Assembly (NCBI GenBank): GCA_963995505.1
Contig: OZ023197.1
Span: forward strand, 2,649,001 to 2,713,000
Direction: 5' to 3'
Source: Hypericum androsaemum
Taxonomy: Eukaryota > Streptophyta > Magnoliopsida > Malpighiales > Hypericaceae
DNA: 64,000 bases
The translations under genes were made by a program, and so were the position numbers. The notes beneath the pieces are model-generated. The model was not told the origin of the DNA and ran no database searches. It saw only the letters and a program-made list of their open reading frames with translations. This document shows, one piece after another, positions 22,614 through 34,474 of the stretch; the stretch's first letter is position 1; each line of letters opens with the position of its first letter.

Positions 22614-24952
22614 AGGTTATTGACCATCAGATTTAAAGATAATCAAATCTGATGGCCCGAAAAATAATCTCCACCTGTGGACAAATTTTCTTTAGTCCTC
22701 ACTCAATCCGGTCTGAGACGGTTCTATGGTCCCAAACAATTTACACACTCTGCGACCACAAATATCTCGGATTACCCGATGACCTCTGTTCAAAAGGTGT
22801 CGAAACGATCTCGAACATCCACCAGCCAAACAAAATCATTCAAATGGAATCTAAAAGATCATACGAAATCAAATAGAATCATACGGAATCAAATAAAATC
22901 ATATTCAATAAAAAAAAATAAAACAGAATCCAAAACGCGACATTGAAACTACACAAAAGAGAATGAAACAGAAAATAACCATACAACACACAATCATAAT
23001 AAAAAATATTTAACCTAGCGGTACAAGGAGTGTATTATTTTTAGAAACAAGGAGTGTACTATTTCTAGAATGTCTATGGTTCAAACCCCGAGGTGGTGTA
23101 AAAAATTTACCTTTCAAAAAAAATTGGCCAACGTTCTTCTTTTTATCTTGATTCAAAATCCCTAAATTTAGCTTGCACAAACAACCTTAGAGACCTCAAA
23201 GTTCCGATCTAATTCATTAAGATTTCACAGATAAAATGCTCCAACGAATCACAGAGTTATTTTTATTTTCCAAACTTAAGAAAAAGGAAAAGAAGCACCC
23301 TATTTGCTTATATATAAGAAAGTATTTACATGTTCAATCTTCACATTTCGTTTGCTAGAAAAATTTCCTCTATTTATAAGACTTAATTATATTTGATCGT
23401 GAATTTAATCATTGACATATATATTACAACACAGACCATAGAGTCGTCGACCAAATAAAATATTTAATTTTTTTATGATAACGAAAACGTAAACACAGAT
23501 GTTAATGATTAAATAAATTGAGGTGTTACCAAACACGCCCTATGCCCCTCCGGTTCCCGGTATTAACGGTAATACCTAATTTTCTTTTGGTGGACAAATC
23601 AAGGACAACTTTAGTTGATTCTTAATGTTATCTCGTATGAAGAGGTAATTTTAGGGCTGTCTCTAGAAGCTCTACCGGTCTAACTAGGACCTTTGATTAG
23701 GCAATTTATTTTAATGTGGTAAAATGATATTCGTCAATGCAACTATTAAGTACCCACAAGTAATTTTTCCTTTGCCATGGACAACCAATCTCCGGTTGCA
23801 CCAGCAACAATGAGCCACAATATCAATTAATAAATTTATTAACATTTCTTCGTACTTATCCCAAAATTTTAAGACAATTGATTGATAGATTTTCAATAAT
23901 CATAAAAGACTCTACGTGACTATGCTTAAAAGTCCTAACAGGTATAACAAATAGCAGATATAATTACTAGTTATTTTGGTGGATATTTTTTTCTTGGTAA
24001 ATATAATCTACTTATAAAAAAATATAATTTATTACACTCAAAACTAACAATGCGATAACTTACCAAAAATATTTATTCCCGAGGTGAAATTGGTGAATGA
24101 GCCTACCAAATATTGTCAATGGTTTATTACTTAATTAAACGGCACTGTTGTGGTACTTAATTTGCAAATTTATCAATCAGCTACCCCACAAACTCTTTTG
24201 CACCGAAAGCTTCTTTTTAATGACCGGGCATTTTTTATGTCAAAAGTTAGATTAGATGGATAAGATAAGAGATGTATCTTCTTGATTTACTTATGAAAAA
24301 AATTAATTAAGCCAAATTAATTATCCCTTATACTTTTCCAAATTATTTTCTGTTTTGAGAAAGTATAGAAAAAAAATACTAGAATAAGCTCTGGATAGTG
24401 TTTCAATTAATTGTGACATCAAGATAATATAATTATCACACCAACCATTAAACGGGTAATTATTCAACATAGAGCTACAGAACAACGGTTTGGTCACATT
24501 AATTATTAGCGGTTGCTCTCCGGGAACAACAAATTCAGTTGGGCAATGACTTTACGAATATCCTTTTCTCAAATTAAGAGATTTCCAATGATCAACTTGA
24601 CCCATTTAAAAAAAATTAATTAATAACAGAATTATTTTAATTTAATTAATAGATTTTGAATTTAAATTATTATAAATATATAGTATAAATATTTGTTGAA
24701 TGAATTTTGTCAAGATTTTGTTGGGTACAAAAGCCTGAACACTGAGCTGGATCCGAAGTATTTTTCATTAAAATACAATTGCTACAAGCTGGTGACGAAA
24801 TAATTCCACTCCGTCCAATGTGTGTTTGCATCTTATTTGCTGTATGGTGGGGTGGAGTTAGGTACGCAAATGTTGGATACTATCTGGAATAGCTTATCCT
24901 AGTAACGGACAAATTAATTCGGACACCTTTTGTGTTTGTCGAAAAATGATGA
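22614..24952. other. Gene-free interval
   Basis: AT-rich sequence with no supported coding frame, RNA gene or clear repeat except the hairpin at 22623-22655 beside the minisatellite. Confidence 0.6.
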
Positions 24953-25295
24953 TAAAATGTTGGGTAAATTACTGTAGCACTCCTCTTATTTGATTTAATC
25001 GATAATTTAGTTCCTCTAGTTTTGAAAAATATTCGGACATCCTCGGTCTTCGATTTTATTATACATTCGGGTCCCCGGCTCACGTTAGCAACTCTTTTTT
25101 TTTATTTTTGTTATTGAAATGACTAAAATACCCTCATAAAATAAACAAAATTTCATCTCCTTCCTCTTCCTTCGACTCTCTCGCCGGAAACCCTCACAAA
25201 GCCATTCAACGCCGTAACAAGTCCGATGCTTCAACATTCGATCCATTTTCGCATCGACAACAAGAACCAACTTCACCATCCAGTCTCTCAAGTGA

Positions 25296-25670
25296 CTGGG
25301 TCCGGTACCAGGTCGGGTGGAGACAACACTCGAACACCCCATGGGCGAACTCACAGGCGTCGCCCTTCTTGCACCCGACTCCCTTGTGGAAGTCCGAGCA
25401 CGCCGCACCAGAGTAGTGGGACTGCCGTGGGTCCCGTCGCCTCGCCTTCTCCCCCGGATGCGCGTACGGGCACTCGGTCCAGTCGTGGGACTGCCCCCGC
25501 GCGCACCGCCTCACCTTGAACTCGTACATTCGAAAGTGGTCACAGGCGAACGCGTCCAGGACGAGGGAGCCCTCCTCGTCCCCCTCGAACCCGCGGCCGC
25601 TGCTGGCGTAAGGGGAGGGAGGGTTGTGTTGCAGTGGTGGTGTCGTTGGTGGCCGACGTCGGGTTGCCAT
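25296..25670 (-). pseudogene. Captured fragment of an RR-TZF (tandem CCCH) zinc-finger gene
   Basis: The frame contains [20 protein letters not shown], then [36 protein letters not shown] and [15 protein letters not shown]. This is the Arg-rich plus first CCCH part of plant tandem zinc-finger RNA-binding proteins of the AtTZF1-6 type. The match stops at YRTQ, before the second CCCH finger, and the next residues are unrelated. The first Met of the captured part is at 25670; the open frame upstream of it runs into the organelle-like stretch. A protein from this piece would lack the paired finger needed for normal RNA binding. Confidence 0.88.
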
Positions 25671-25829
25671 AACAAGTCCCTCAAGTGATTTTTTAAAGGA
25701 TGAACATAGTCTTTGTCGGGCTGCTCTTTGTTTGTTGTGGGTCGAGCCTCGCCGCACTGAATGAATGAAATGAGTGGAGATCTTCCTTCCCTCTTGAAAA
25801 TGACCAAGAACTTCATTGGTAAACATGAC

Positions 25830-26450
25830 GAAGAATCATTAGGCCCCCAAAAAAGAACTCGAAACCTAAAGGGAGTTCAGTCTACAAGAAGCTGGCAGAG
25901 CTTTAGCCATTAACTACATCCATCTATCCTACCAAAACAGTCACCCTTGTCTTGTTCCTTCTTTGAATGACGCTAGTGGAGAGACCTTTCGGCTAATGAA
26001 GATATTACTCCAGTCTTCCCATTCATTCCCATCGGATCTTTCTTGTCCAACAGAATTGAACGAACCAAGTTCACCTATACGAGAGTGAGGAAAAAAACCA
26101 ATAATAAACTTCCCACTTTTGATGTCCCACGATTCTGCTAGTTTAGAAAAAATAGAGAAAAATAGGGGTCGCCAGGTCAGAAAAGCGAGAACTATCAAAT
26201 CTCCCCAAGTAGGATTCGAACCTACGACCAATTAGTTAATAGCCGACCGCTCTACCACTGAGCTACTGAGGAAGAACTCCCTTAAGGAAGCCGAATGAAG
26301 TTCTTTGGACTAACTTATGACCGAACAAGAATGGGTTCGCCACTCTTTTTGACATACATCAGGAAAAAAGGTGACGATAGCAAGCCTCTTCCCGGCCGGG
26401 GAGCCCAACGGACAAGGGGGCGGCGGTCAACCATCCACTCTTGAGATTCG
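25830..26450 (-). other. Organelle-derived DNA inside the Pack-MULE
   Basis: It carries a plastid-type tRNA-Asn with continuous non-repeat flanks on both sides and a base composition unlike the AT-rich surroundings. Plastid-like tRNA-Asn genes also occur in plant mitochondrial genomes, and the flanks do not read like plastid genes I know, so a mitochondrial source seems more likely. Exact borders are not certain. Confidence 0.6.
26201..26272 (-). tRNA. trnN: tRNA-Asn-like organellar pseudogene (anticodon ATT)
   Basis: On the minus strand it reads TCCTCAGTAGCTCAGTGGTA at the start, has a standard T arm GGTTCGAATCC and closes the acceptor stem with TTGGGGAG. This is the plastid-type tRNA-Asn. 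The anticodon is ATT where organellar genes have GTT, and one anticodon-stem pair is C-A. With its nuclear location inside a transposon it is almost surely non-functional. Confidence 0.82.
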
Positions 26451-26665
26451 GCGATGAGGAGGAGGAAGAGGATGAACTTTTTTATTTTTTCTAAGGATAT
26501 ATTTGTCATTTCAATGACAAAAATAAAAAAAATTGACTGCTGACGTCAGACAAGGATCCCAAAGTATAATAAAATCAAAGAAGGGGATGTCATAATATTT
26601 TTTGAAACTAGAAGGACTAAATCGTCAAATAAGAGGGTTGCTACAGTAATTTTTCCTAAAATGTT

Positions 26666-28696
26666 ATACCACACGAATGAGGGCAACAAACAAAAATACA
26701 CTAATTCCTACCAAAAACAAAAATACACTAATTGAGGTATATTGACAATTATCTCCATATTTATGTTGCAATAATAAGCGAGAACTGATCTATATTATTG
26801 TAACACTAGGGAAAAAACTAGATCAACCAAAAGTCTTAAATTTGAATTATGAGAATGAATTATTATTCTTGGATTTTGAGAATAGTTGGCGTGGTCAAAT
26901 TTCATCTTGAATTTTGACTATCAGGATCTTATTTTGTATACGAAGTCATTTGGACGAGGAGTCTCCATCTTTTGTAATTAGCTTTTTGCTACCAGTGGCT
27001 ATAATTGGTGCTAGTATGGAGTAAATATATACCAATCTTTTTTAAAAAAAGAATGAATTATTATTAGAAACATGTCATGAATAGCTTTTTTCACCATTAA
27101 ATTAAATATCTTGCTCAACTCAAATTTATATAGTTAGCTTGATAATTGCCTTGATACTAGGTAGTATCGGCCAAAATACTATTTGATAATTTTTTTATAA
27201 AAGTAAATTGTTACACCAAGAATCATATCGCGACGAATTGAACTCTAGACTTCCATTAGTTCTGATAAGCACTTGTGTTATTAGGCCAAATATCCTCTAC
27301 AAATGATGTTTAAATTTAGCAAAGAGAAAATTTTCACCGGTTAGAGTATGTCTGATTCAAGCCTCAATTAATCGGTTCAATACTAACAAGCACTTAAATC
27401 AATTAGTGAAGCTTTTGTTCTAACTTAACCAAAAGTTCTTGAGTCCGAGCCGTGAGAACGTAGTAGTGTTAAAATACTTGTTGGGATAACTTTGTCACAT
27501 TTCAAAGATATTACTTTGGCTTAAATCTCAATTAGTCAACACAGTAATGTCCGAATACTAAATAATATAACAAAAAGATTAGTTGGCTCAATAAATATCT
27601 GAATTACACATGATTTAAAAAAATCACACATGTAACAATCATCCTTGCTCGAACGTTTCTAAAAAGTATCTCACAAAATCTACGAACGTGTTCGATAACA
27701 AGTATTTAATTAAATTTTAGGTCTCGTTCTCGAGCCAGGACTAAATTGTGTGCCAATCTTTCTCTATCACGTATGTTCACCGGTGGCCCTTCTCTACCTC
27801 ATCACTTTTGTCACTAACCTTAACAACAACAACATCAAAATCCATCACGAAACACTACCTCCTCCTATTTATCTTAATATAAACACAGAATCCCATCCAC
27901 CTTTTTCTCACCCAATCGTGTGTCCACTTTGTCAATCTCTCAAAAATGCTGATTCACAATTTTATTTCATAACTGTGGGGCATCTGGGAAGAGATTTTTC
28001 TTCTCGAACAAGCAGTCAAGTGAACAAACACTGTTTCTTAAGGGTCAATGAAATTAGGTGGAAGCTTCCAATTGATGACAGGATCGGGAGGTTATTAATG
28101 ATTTAAGTAGTAATTGCATCTTATCAACTTGGAATGTTGTGCAAGGTTTTCGTGTGATTTTAATTTTTTCAGATAGGGATCAAGGGAATTCGTGAATATT
28201 AAGAAAGCTGTGTGTACATGGTTAAAACAATGTCGTGTGTCTTGAAGCAAACTGGACATGTGGCCCCTTACCTTACTGGCCAAGGCTAAAGCACAGTGGC
28301 TGGTGTAAGACACGATATTCCCACGGATAAGACGGGCAAGTTTGGATAAGCGTTGCAAATCAAGAAGGGATTATTAAAAGGTTTTGCACTTAATTTTTTT
28401 AAAAACTATTTGATATTTAGTTGAAATTTTTTTAAATGACATCAGAGAGCGATTTGTTGTTCTCGTGCGAGTCCGTTTCATCAAACGTTTACGAAGTAAA
28501 GCCTGGCAAAATTTTGCCACGATTAACCTCGTTTGAGAAGATATGCTGAGATTATTTCTAAATAAGTCCCAAAAAAATGATCATACAAATTTTCTGATTT
28601 TTGATGCATGTGCATGCATTCTTAGATTGTCGGATTTGATATATCTTGATTAGTTTATAATCATACAACCACTTGATATCTATGTAAACTTTTTTG
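26666..28696. other. Gene-free interval
   Basis: AT-rich. A plus-strand frame of 118 residues at 27750-28106 and a minus-strand one of 87 residues at 28358-28095 have no recognisable motif, and I do not support them as genes. Confidence 0.55.
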
Positions 28697-28965
28697 ACAA
28701 ATTATTCTTAGGTTTCTTGTGTTTGGTCATATCACCCACGGGTCTTTCATTTTTTGCCATCCATTGTGTTTAGTTTTATTATATTTATACTCTCGGGTCC
28801 TTTGCTGATATTATCAATGCATTTTTTTCCTTTTTTTGTCATGTGAAATGACATCTACGAGGGATTAATATTACCAAACATAGAAGATGGCAAAATCATT
28901 TTTGAAAAATGAGGGACTTGAGAGCCGATATGATCAAACACGAGGACCTGTGAGTAACTAGCGCC
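28697..28965. mobile_element. Short Mutator-like fold-back element (about 270 bp)
   Basis: The two halves are inverted repeats (AGGTTTCTTGTGTTTGGTCA left, reverse of right AGGTCCTCGTGTTTGATCA) and carry the CTCTCGGGTCC word shared with the elements at 7.6, 21.2 and 25 kb. It has no cargo. I could not find a clean target duplication. Confidence 0.65.
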
Positions 28966-29652
28966 TTTTACTTTATACGTGTGACGTCATCTTGCATGCT
29001 TATTTTTCCTGATTAAAAATTTAAATCTTAGCACTCCGATCGTTTTTAATTATTTTTAGAAAACTGAGGGGCCGAGATGCCGTTAGTTTTTATTAACTAC
29101 ATGTTGAAACACTAGAATGAGTACATGGCTAACTCTCTTCAGATATGAATTAATCAATGTCATATGGAAAAAACATATTTAGAAAGAAATCAGTTATCTT
29201 ATTCTCTTCTCTAAAAGTGTGTTATATCTGTATATGTATCGTCCATTCCGAATTTAGTGGGCTGAGTAATTCGGAAAAGAATTGAAACCGGTTCTTGGCC
29301 CGAATCCAGAATTTAATTTGCTCGAACCACAATATACCAGGTGACTGGTCGCCTTAAAATTCCGCAACCCGCGTTAAAATACAATAATCTGAACGGAAAT
29401 TTGAACCTGGTCTAACTACTTTTCGCTCCAAATTTGTCGCTGCTTGAAGAGACTCAGGTAATCTTCTACTCTTCCTCCCGCCAGTCGTCTTCCACGTATT
29501 CCTATCACGACTATCTAAGCAGTATCTCGCGCGACGGATGCGAAGTTAATGGATTTAGGTTTGCGCGGTACCTGTTCGACGGAATGCCTAGCTGATAATT
29601 TGCTTACATGTTTGTTTTGATGGCGAGGTTTTCGGGCTGACGAATTGAAGCG
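28966..29652 (+). promoter_or_regulatory. Upstream region and 5' leader of ELP4
   Basis: Mixed-composition sequence before the ELP4 start; GC content rises from about 29400. No defined promoter element is assigned. The repeat-rich neighbourhood ends here. Confidence 0.4.
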
Positions 29653-31921
29653 ATGGCTGCAACGAAGACGCGGGCTAGTAGTTTTTCTCGGAATGTGTCT
29701 GCTGGGTCTTCTGCTCAGAGCCCGGGGATCAAGTGCGGTCCCAATGGCACATTCTTCGTCTCGTCTGGGATACCTGACCTTGACAGTAAAAAAATCGTTC
29801 TTTTAGTTTTGATGCGAACTGAGTTTTGATGTAAAAGCATTTCGGTTTTGCTGAGGGTCGCGAATTGTGTGGTTGGTGCAATGTGCAGGGATCTTGGGAG
29901 GAGGGTTTCCTTTGGGAAGCCTGGTGATGGTGATGGAAGATGCTGAAGCTCCTCATCACTTGCTATTGTTAAGGAATTTCATGTCTCAGGGTTTGGTTCA
30001 CCACCAACCTCTTCTTTATGCTAGCCCGTTGGCTGACCCGAGAGGATTTCTGGGTACCTTGCCAAGTCCTGCCTTGTCCACCAATGAGAAGTCCCGTAGT
30101 CCTGATCCGGAACAGGTGGTTTTTTGGAGTAATGTGATTTGGCCTCTCAATGTTAGAATTCACATTGTTTATCATGGAAAATGCAGGAGAAGGGTTTGAG
30201 AATCGCATGGCAGTACAAGAAGTATTTTGGTGAAAATCAGCATGATCACAAAGGTGAATTCTTTTGATAAGCCATTTTCTATCGGAGAGTTGGTTAGCTT
30301 CTTGAGTTGAACCGGGAGAGCAATATGCTAGGGATGTGCTTTGAACAATCGGATCGGCTACTGGAGCATGCTTAACTTATTCCTGGTTGGGCAGAAACAC
30401 ATTTCTTCATTAGTTAGATTAATCTGATAACCTTGACCAGGAGCTTCTGTCTTTCATAGTCTTCAACTTATATTATAATTCTAAGCCAAATGACATAAGC
30501 GTTTATTACGTTCGTGACGCTAGCTTGTCTTTAAAGCAATGACCTGTTAAGTTTGGACAATAAACGAAGATGGTCAGTGCCGTTCTACGTTTTGGTTCTT
30601 GATATGCTTGTTCTCTTCTTCCAAGGTTATTGCTTAGAAGCCCATATGGGAACAGTGTCTCCGCCACGTTGACACCATCTTTTTTTATGCTTGTGATGCT
30701 TGACTGATAAACGAACCATTTTGAATTTTCTTGATTGCAGACAGTAAGCAACAGTTTTGCAATGAATTTGACTTGAGGAAGCCTCTGGAAAAGCATTTTT
30801 TCACTGAAAAACGAGTCGATTGCTTCAGTTTTAAAGAGTATCCACTTCTTTGTACTTTAAGGGAGCGTTGTACTACGTTCTTTACACAATTTATAAGGTT
30901 GATAATTGCCCTTCTCTTCCATATTCCTTTCTCGCCTACAATTTTCTGTTCTCTTTATATTTATCATTTCACTATATGGTTTCGTCCACAGAAACGATGG
31001 CAACGTTATCTCCCCTTGTCGTGTTGCAATTCAGTCGCTATGTGCTCCCCAATGTGAACACTCTAATATGGTTAGTAACTCGAGAGCACTACTTTGACCA
31101 TATTTATTTATTTTAATTCATAAGTACTATCTTTCATTTTCTAGAATACCATCATTTCTTTCTAAAAGGGATTCTATCTTATCCCTGAAGTTGCAGAGGG
31201 CTCAATTTTGTGGCATTATCTGAAAATCTTCTCTGATGTTACAATTTTCAGGAGTGGGATACACTTTCCTTTCTTAGATCTCTGAAAACAAAGCTACTGT
31301 CTGCAAATGGAGTTGCCATTGTTAGCTTTCCGCCTTCTCTTCTTTCGGCATCCTATTGTAAAAGGTTGCAACACATGGCAGACATATTGCTTTCAGTCAG
31401 GGCAATCCCAGGTCTGTCATTATTTGGTGATGCCACTTGATTATCCACTAGATCCCGTTTCTAACTTCTGTTAAAATTTTCTCAGATGATGACAAAGAAC
31501 TAGCAAAGCTTCTCACTGGTTACCAAGATATGGTAGGCTTCCTTAATATCCACAAGGTGTCCCGGATGAATTCTCAGGTAAAGCAACAGTTCGCCGTGCT
31601 GGTTATGGTCGTCGACCTTTGGTTGTTCGTGGGTAGTTTGCAAATCTGCATTTTCGTTGGTACTTTGATCCAGAATATGCGGACTGTCTTAGTACATTAT
31701 AATCTTCGTAGCATCGTGTTTTCCTCAGATCGAATGCAAACGTTTTGCAGGTTCCGGTTATTCTCGAGGCAACAACGTTCTCAATGAAACTGCAGAAGCG
31801 TCGGTTTTTGGTCTTAGAATGTCTAAATCAAGCCCCTGTTGATGGCTCAAGTGGCAGTTCGTATGACACAAAATCTAGTTCTTGCTCTGCCTCCTCCAAA
31901 AGCAGTAGTTTGGAGTTCTGA
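29653..31921 (+). CDS. ELP4: Elongator complex protein 4 (ELP4), eight exons, complete
   Basis: Exons 29653-29785, 29889-30115, 30187-30253, 30741-30897, 30992-31070, 31252-31411, 31486-31577 and 31751-31921 join in phase to 361 residues. Elp4 is one of three RecA-fold subunits (Elp4-5-6) that form the ring binding tRNA for Elongator, which modifies wobble uridines. Recognised by [16 protein letters not shown], then [20 protein letters not shown] in exon 2, [12 protein letters not shown] in exon 3, [11 protein letters not shown] in exon 5, [12 protein letters not shown] in exon 6, [14 protein letters not shown] in exon 7 and [19 protein letters not shown] in exon 8. The length is close to the plant family norm (about 355). 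No breaks. Pieces of its last exon and 3' flank are scattered through the cluster to the right. Confidence 0.95.
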
Positions 31922-32565
31922 ACAAAAATGTAGCTCTATATGCCGCATATCTCACTCTGGCCAGAAGCATTATTCTGGAGAGAGTGCGTACTTTGATCTC
32001 AGATTGGTGTTCGTTTAATTCGAAATCGACATTAGCATTTTGTCTAAACATTCGTTCCTCGTCTATGTTGTCGCGAACCAACGAACACTATATCAACTAG
32101 TGAAGGAATTAAAATAGCTCAATCGATTTTCGAGTTCGAGTTTTTGGAAACGCATCAGTGTTAAATACTTGGTTAGAATTTTGTCACCTTTTAAAGGTCG
32201 AACCCAGCTCGAAACTGAATTAGTTGACTCAACCGCTCAATAGCCCGGATGCCGGGTGGTATAAAATGGAAGGAAAAAAAGTTCCATGTTGTCGTGACTC
32301 ATGATCACGTCTTCTCGAATATAAACCAGTTACTAACTACTCTTTGACTATGCATATTCTCGATTTAGCCATAGATCTGGAGAAATATAAATCTTCAGTG
32401 AATCCTCATCCGAAACGAGGGAGATTAATTGAAGATTAAAACATGATTGCCATTTGGGAGTATAATTGGAGCCATAACATTTATTTTTATTGAGACAATT
32501 CCGACACGAATATGTGAATGAATTTTTGCTAGCTAACGAGTTCTGATTTTAATTTCGAGAAACAA
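31922..32565. repeat. ELP4 3' flank, a duplicated segment
   Basis: Bases about 31950-32110 (words CCAGAAGCATTATTCTGGAG and TTGATCTCAGATTGGTGTTC) recur at about 47268-47400, 35455-35560 and 56945-57030. A following segment, about 32280-32420 (CCAGTTACTAACTAC, GATTTAGCCATAGATCTGG), recurs at about 40255-40400 and 47575-47780. These mark the edges of the duplicated blocks. Confidence 0.8.
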
Positions 32566-33583
32566 CTAGAAGAAGCATTTGCATACGCTCTTTTTGGTTT
32601 TAGGGTCGGTAACACAAACTCCTTTCTTCCCCTTTATTTTCTCACAGAGAATCTGGCAGTATTTGGGATCGCATATCACTTTAGGTCGCAGTTCTAAAAG
32701 AAGACGGGTTTCTCTTCCTTTCACTTGGGACGACATCATTCCTACAACAACTGCATTACACAAGTAGCAATGACAAAATTATATGAATTAACGGAAGTTT
32801 TTAGTTCAAGTTTAATTTTTGAAATATGTTACATTGGTGTATAAATTTACTTCTCAAAACAAAAAAAATATTGATCCAACTGTACTTTAATTTTACATTT
32901 ACAAATTAGGTCACTCGAATTAAGAGATTAAAGTGTGCATTTTGCTAAACTACAAGGTCTATGAGTATTTAATTCTGAATGTAATTTGCATAAAACTTAA
33001 TAGGTATTTTTTATAGGTAAAACTTAAAAGATACCGGATTCAACTATTTAGAAAATCCGAGGAAAAAATGAGGGGGAAATTACAAAATAGCCCATTTTGC
33101 AAAAAAAATTAGTATATTGAACATTTCCTCTATACAGAAAATCAAGTAATTGTGGACTAAAAAATAATTATTTTTCGACTAAGATTCTGCGTACCTACTA
33201 TCAACAATTAATTTAAATTCTTGATTCAAATTAGACAAACATGGAAGAGGCTAAGTGTTGTATTTATGTAGGGTATATGGATGACAAAAAAGATTAGTTA
33301 AATGAAGAGTTTCACTAACAAATAATGGATTGTTTTATCCCATTCAATTGACACGAATTCAATGAAAAATTATAAATTGAATATAGAAGTCTCTATATGT
33401 ATTTCACTCGAAAGAATCATCCTTAAATATGACCTGGCAATTTTTAACTCAAATATAAGACAAATTCGATATTAATTTTTGAGTCTTATATGTAAAATTT
33501 GAGGGTATTTGAAAGAATTACAAAAGTATACCTAGCACAATCAAAAGGATATTGATAAGCAAGCGAATACAAGGGATCACCAT
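32566..33583 (-). CDS. Defensin-like secreted peptide DEFL-1 (family A), two exons
   Basis: Exon 1 (33583-33532) encodes a signal peptide MVIPCIRLLINILLIVL; a 781-bp intron follows; exon 2 (32750-32566) encodes the mature part. Phases agree (one base, then two), giving 78 residues. The mature region has six cysteines as C-x4-C-x3-C-x9-C-x10-C-x-C, with the GVC and CKC elements of the cysteine-stabilised alpha-beta fold. Signal exon plus single Cys-rich exon is the usual plant defensin-like gene layout. Such peptides act outside the cell in defence or cell signalling; the role of this one is unknown. GMMSSQVKGRE before the core is shared by all family A copies. The frame is intact. Confidence 0.85.
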
Positions 33584-34012
33584 TTGTGAAATAAATAATT
33601 TCCTATGCTAGAGACTTTCTTTAAGGAATAATAAAACTAATAGACTTTTTACCAAGAAGTTAATTGATCGAATATGTTATAAAATCTTATGATTATTTTC
33701 TTATATATAGTATAGAGCATAATGAGACTGCCCAAAAAGGAACACAAGCATTATCAATCTAGATTTTGACCAAATTATGAGACTGCCAAAAAAAGAAAAT
33801 TATGAGTCTAGATTTTGACCAAATTTTTAGACTGCTAAAAACGGAAACAAACATTACCATGTTCATTCATTTTATTATGGAAAGTCGATAAAAGATGCTT
33901 TAAGTGTGGCCAAAGTCAAAAATGTATATTGGTTTGAAAAGTAATAATTAGAGTCATGTGATTTTAGTTGTCTTAAATTTGTGTTAATAATGGTGTTTAG
34001 GTCTCATTGGGT

Positions 34013-34465
34013 GGGGTTCGATTGGGTACGAAGTGAATGAATTGATTCAGTACGGTTTGGACTGAAGAGGGACCGCAGCGGCAAGCGCATGTATGTGATA
34101 ATGTCAAACGTAGTTATGTGATAATGGCAAGTACAATTATGTGATAATGGCATTTGTTTTTGTAAAAACGGCAAGTCCACGTTGATGATAATGGCACGCA
34201 TAGTTTTTTTCATTTTGGTCTCCCATATTTTAGCATTTTTGCAAAAAGGTCATACTGGCATGCACTGTTATGTGATACTGGCATGCGCAGTTATGTGATA
34301 CTGGCATGTGCAGTTATGTGCTAATGACATTTGTATCCGACCTGTGTTTGTGCATGGATTTTTTTATTTTGGTCCCCGTATTTTAGCGCATTTGTAAAAA
34401 AGTTTCCGTGTGTCTTCATTCCAAACAGTTCAGAATAGTGGCATTCTGTACCCAATCCATACCCC
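34013..34465 (-). mobile_element. Mutator-type MITE, copy 2 (453 bp)
   Basis: The 9-bp duplication TCATTGGGT lies at 34004-34012 and 34466-34474. Ends and internal repeat units match the copy at 4886 in inverse orientation, with more internal units (GTTATGTGATAATGGCA and GTTATGTGATACTGGCA types). It sits about 430 bp upstream of DEFL-1. The matching flank of DEFL-4 (about 50660-50720) lacks it, an empty-site comparison that supports the borders. Confidence 0.88.
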
Positions 34466-34474
34466 TCATTGGGT

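Larger units (their letters stand above)
24962..26656. mobile_element. Pack-MULE carrying a CCCH zinc-finger piece and organelle DNA
   Basis: A perfect 9-bp duplication TAAAATGTT at 24953-24961 and 26657-26665. Inverted ends: GGGTAAATTACTGTAGCA on the left and the reverse GGAAAAATTACTGTAGCA on the right; the repeat runs about 170 bp, to GTCATTTCAATGAC-like words. Between them lie a fragment of a tandem CCCH zinc-finger gene (25296-25670) and a stretch of organelle-like sequence (about 25830-26450). Long inverted ends, a 9-bp duplication and cellular gene pieces together define a Pack-MULE. Confidence 0.9.

Noticed and set aside
27750..28358. Frames of 118 (plus) and 87 (minus) residues
   Set aside because: No recognisable domain, no second exon, AT-rich surroundings.
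28697..28965. A 9-bp target duplication for this short element
   Set aside because: Flanking 9-mers at the likely ends do not match well enough to claim.
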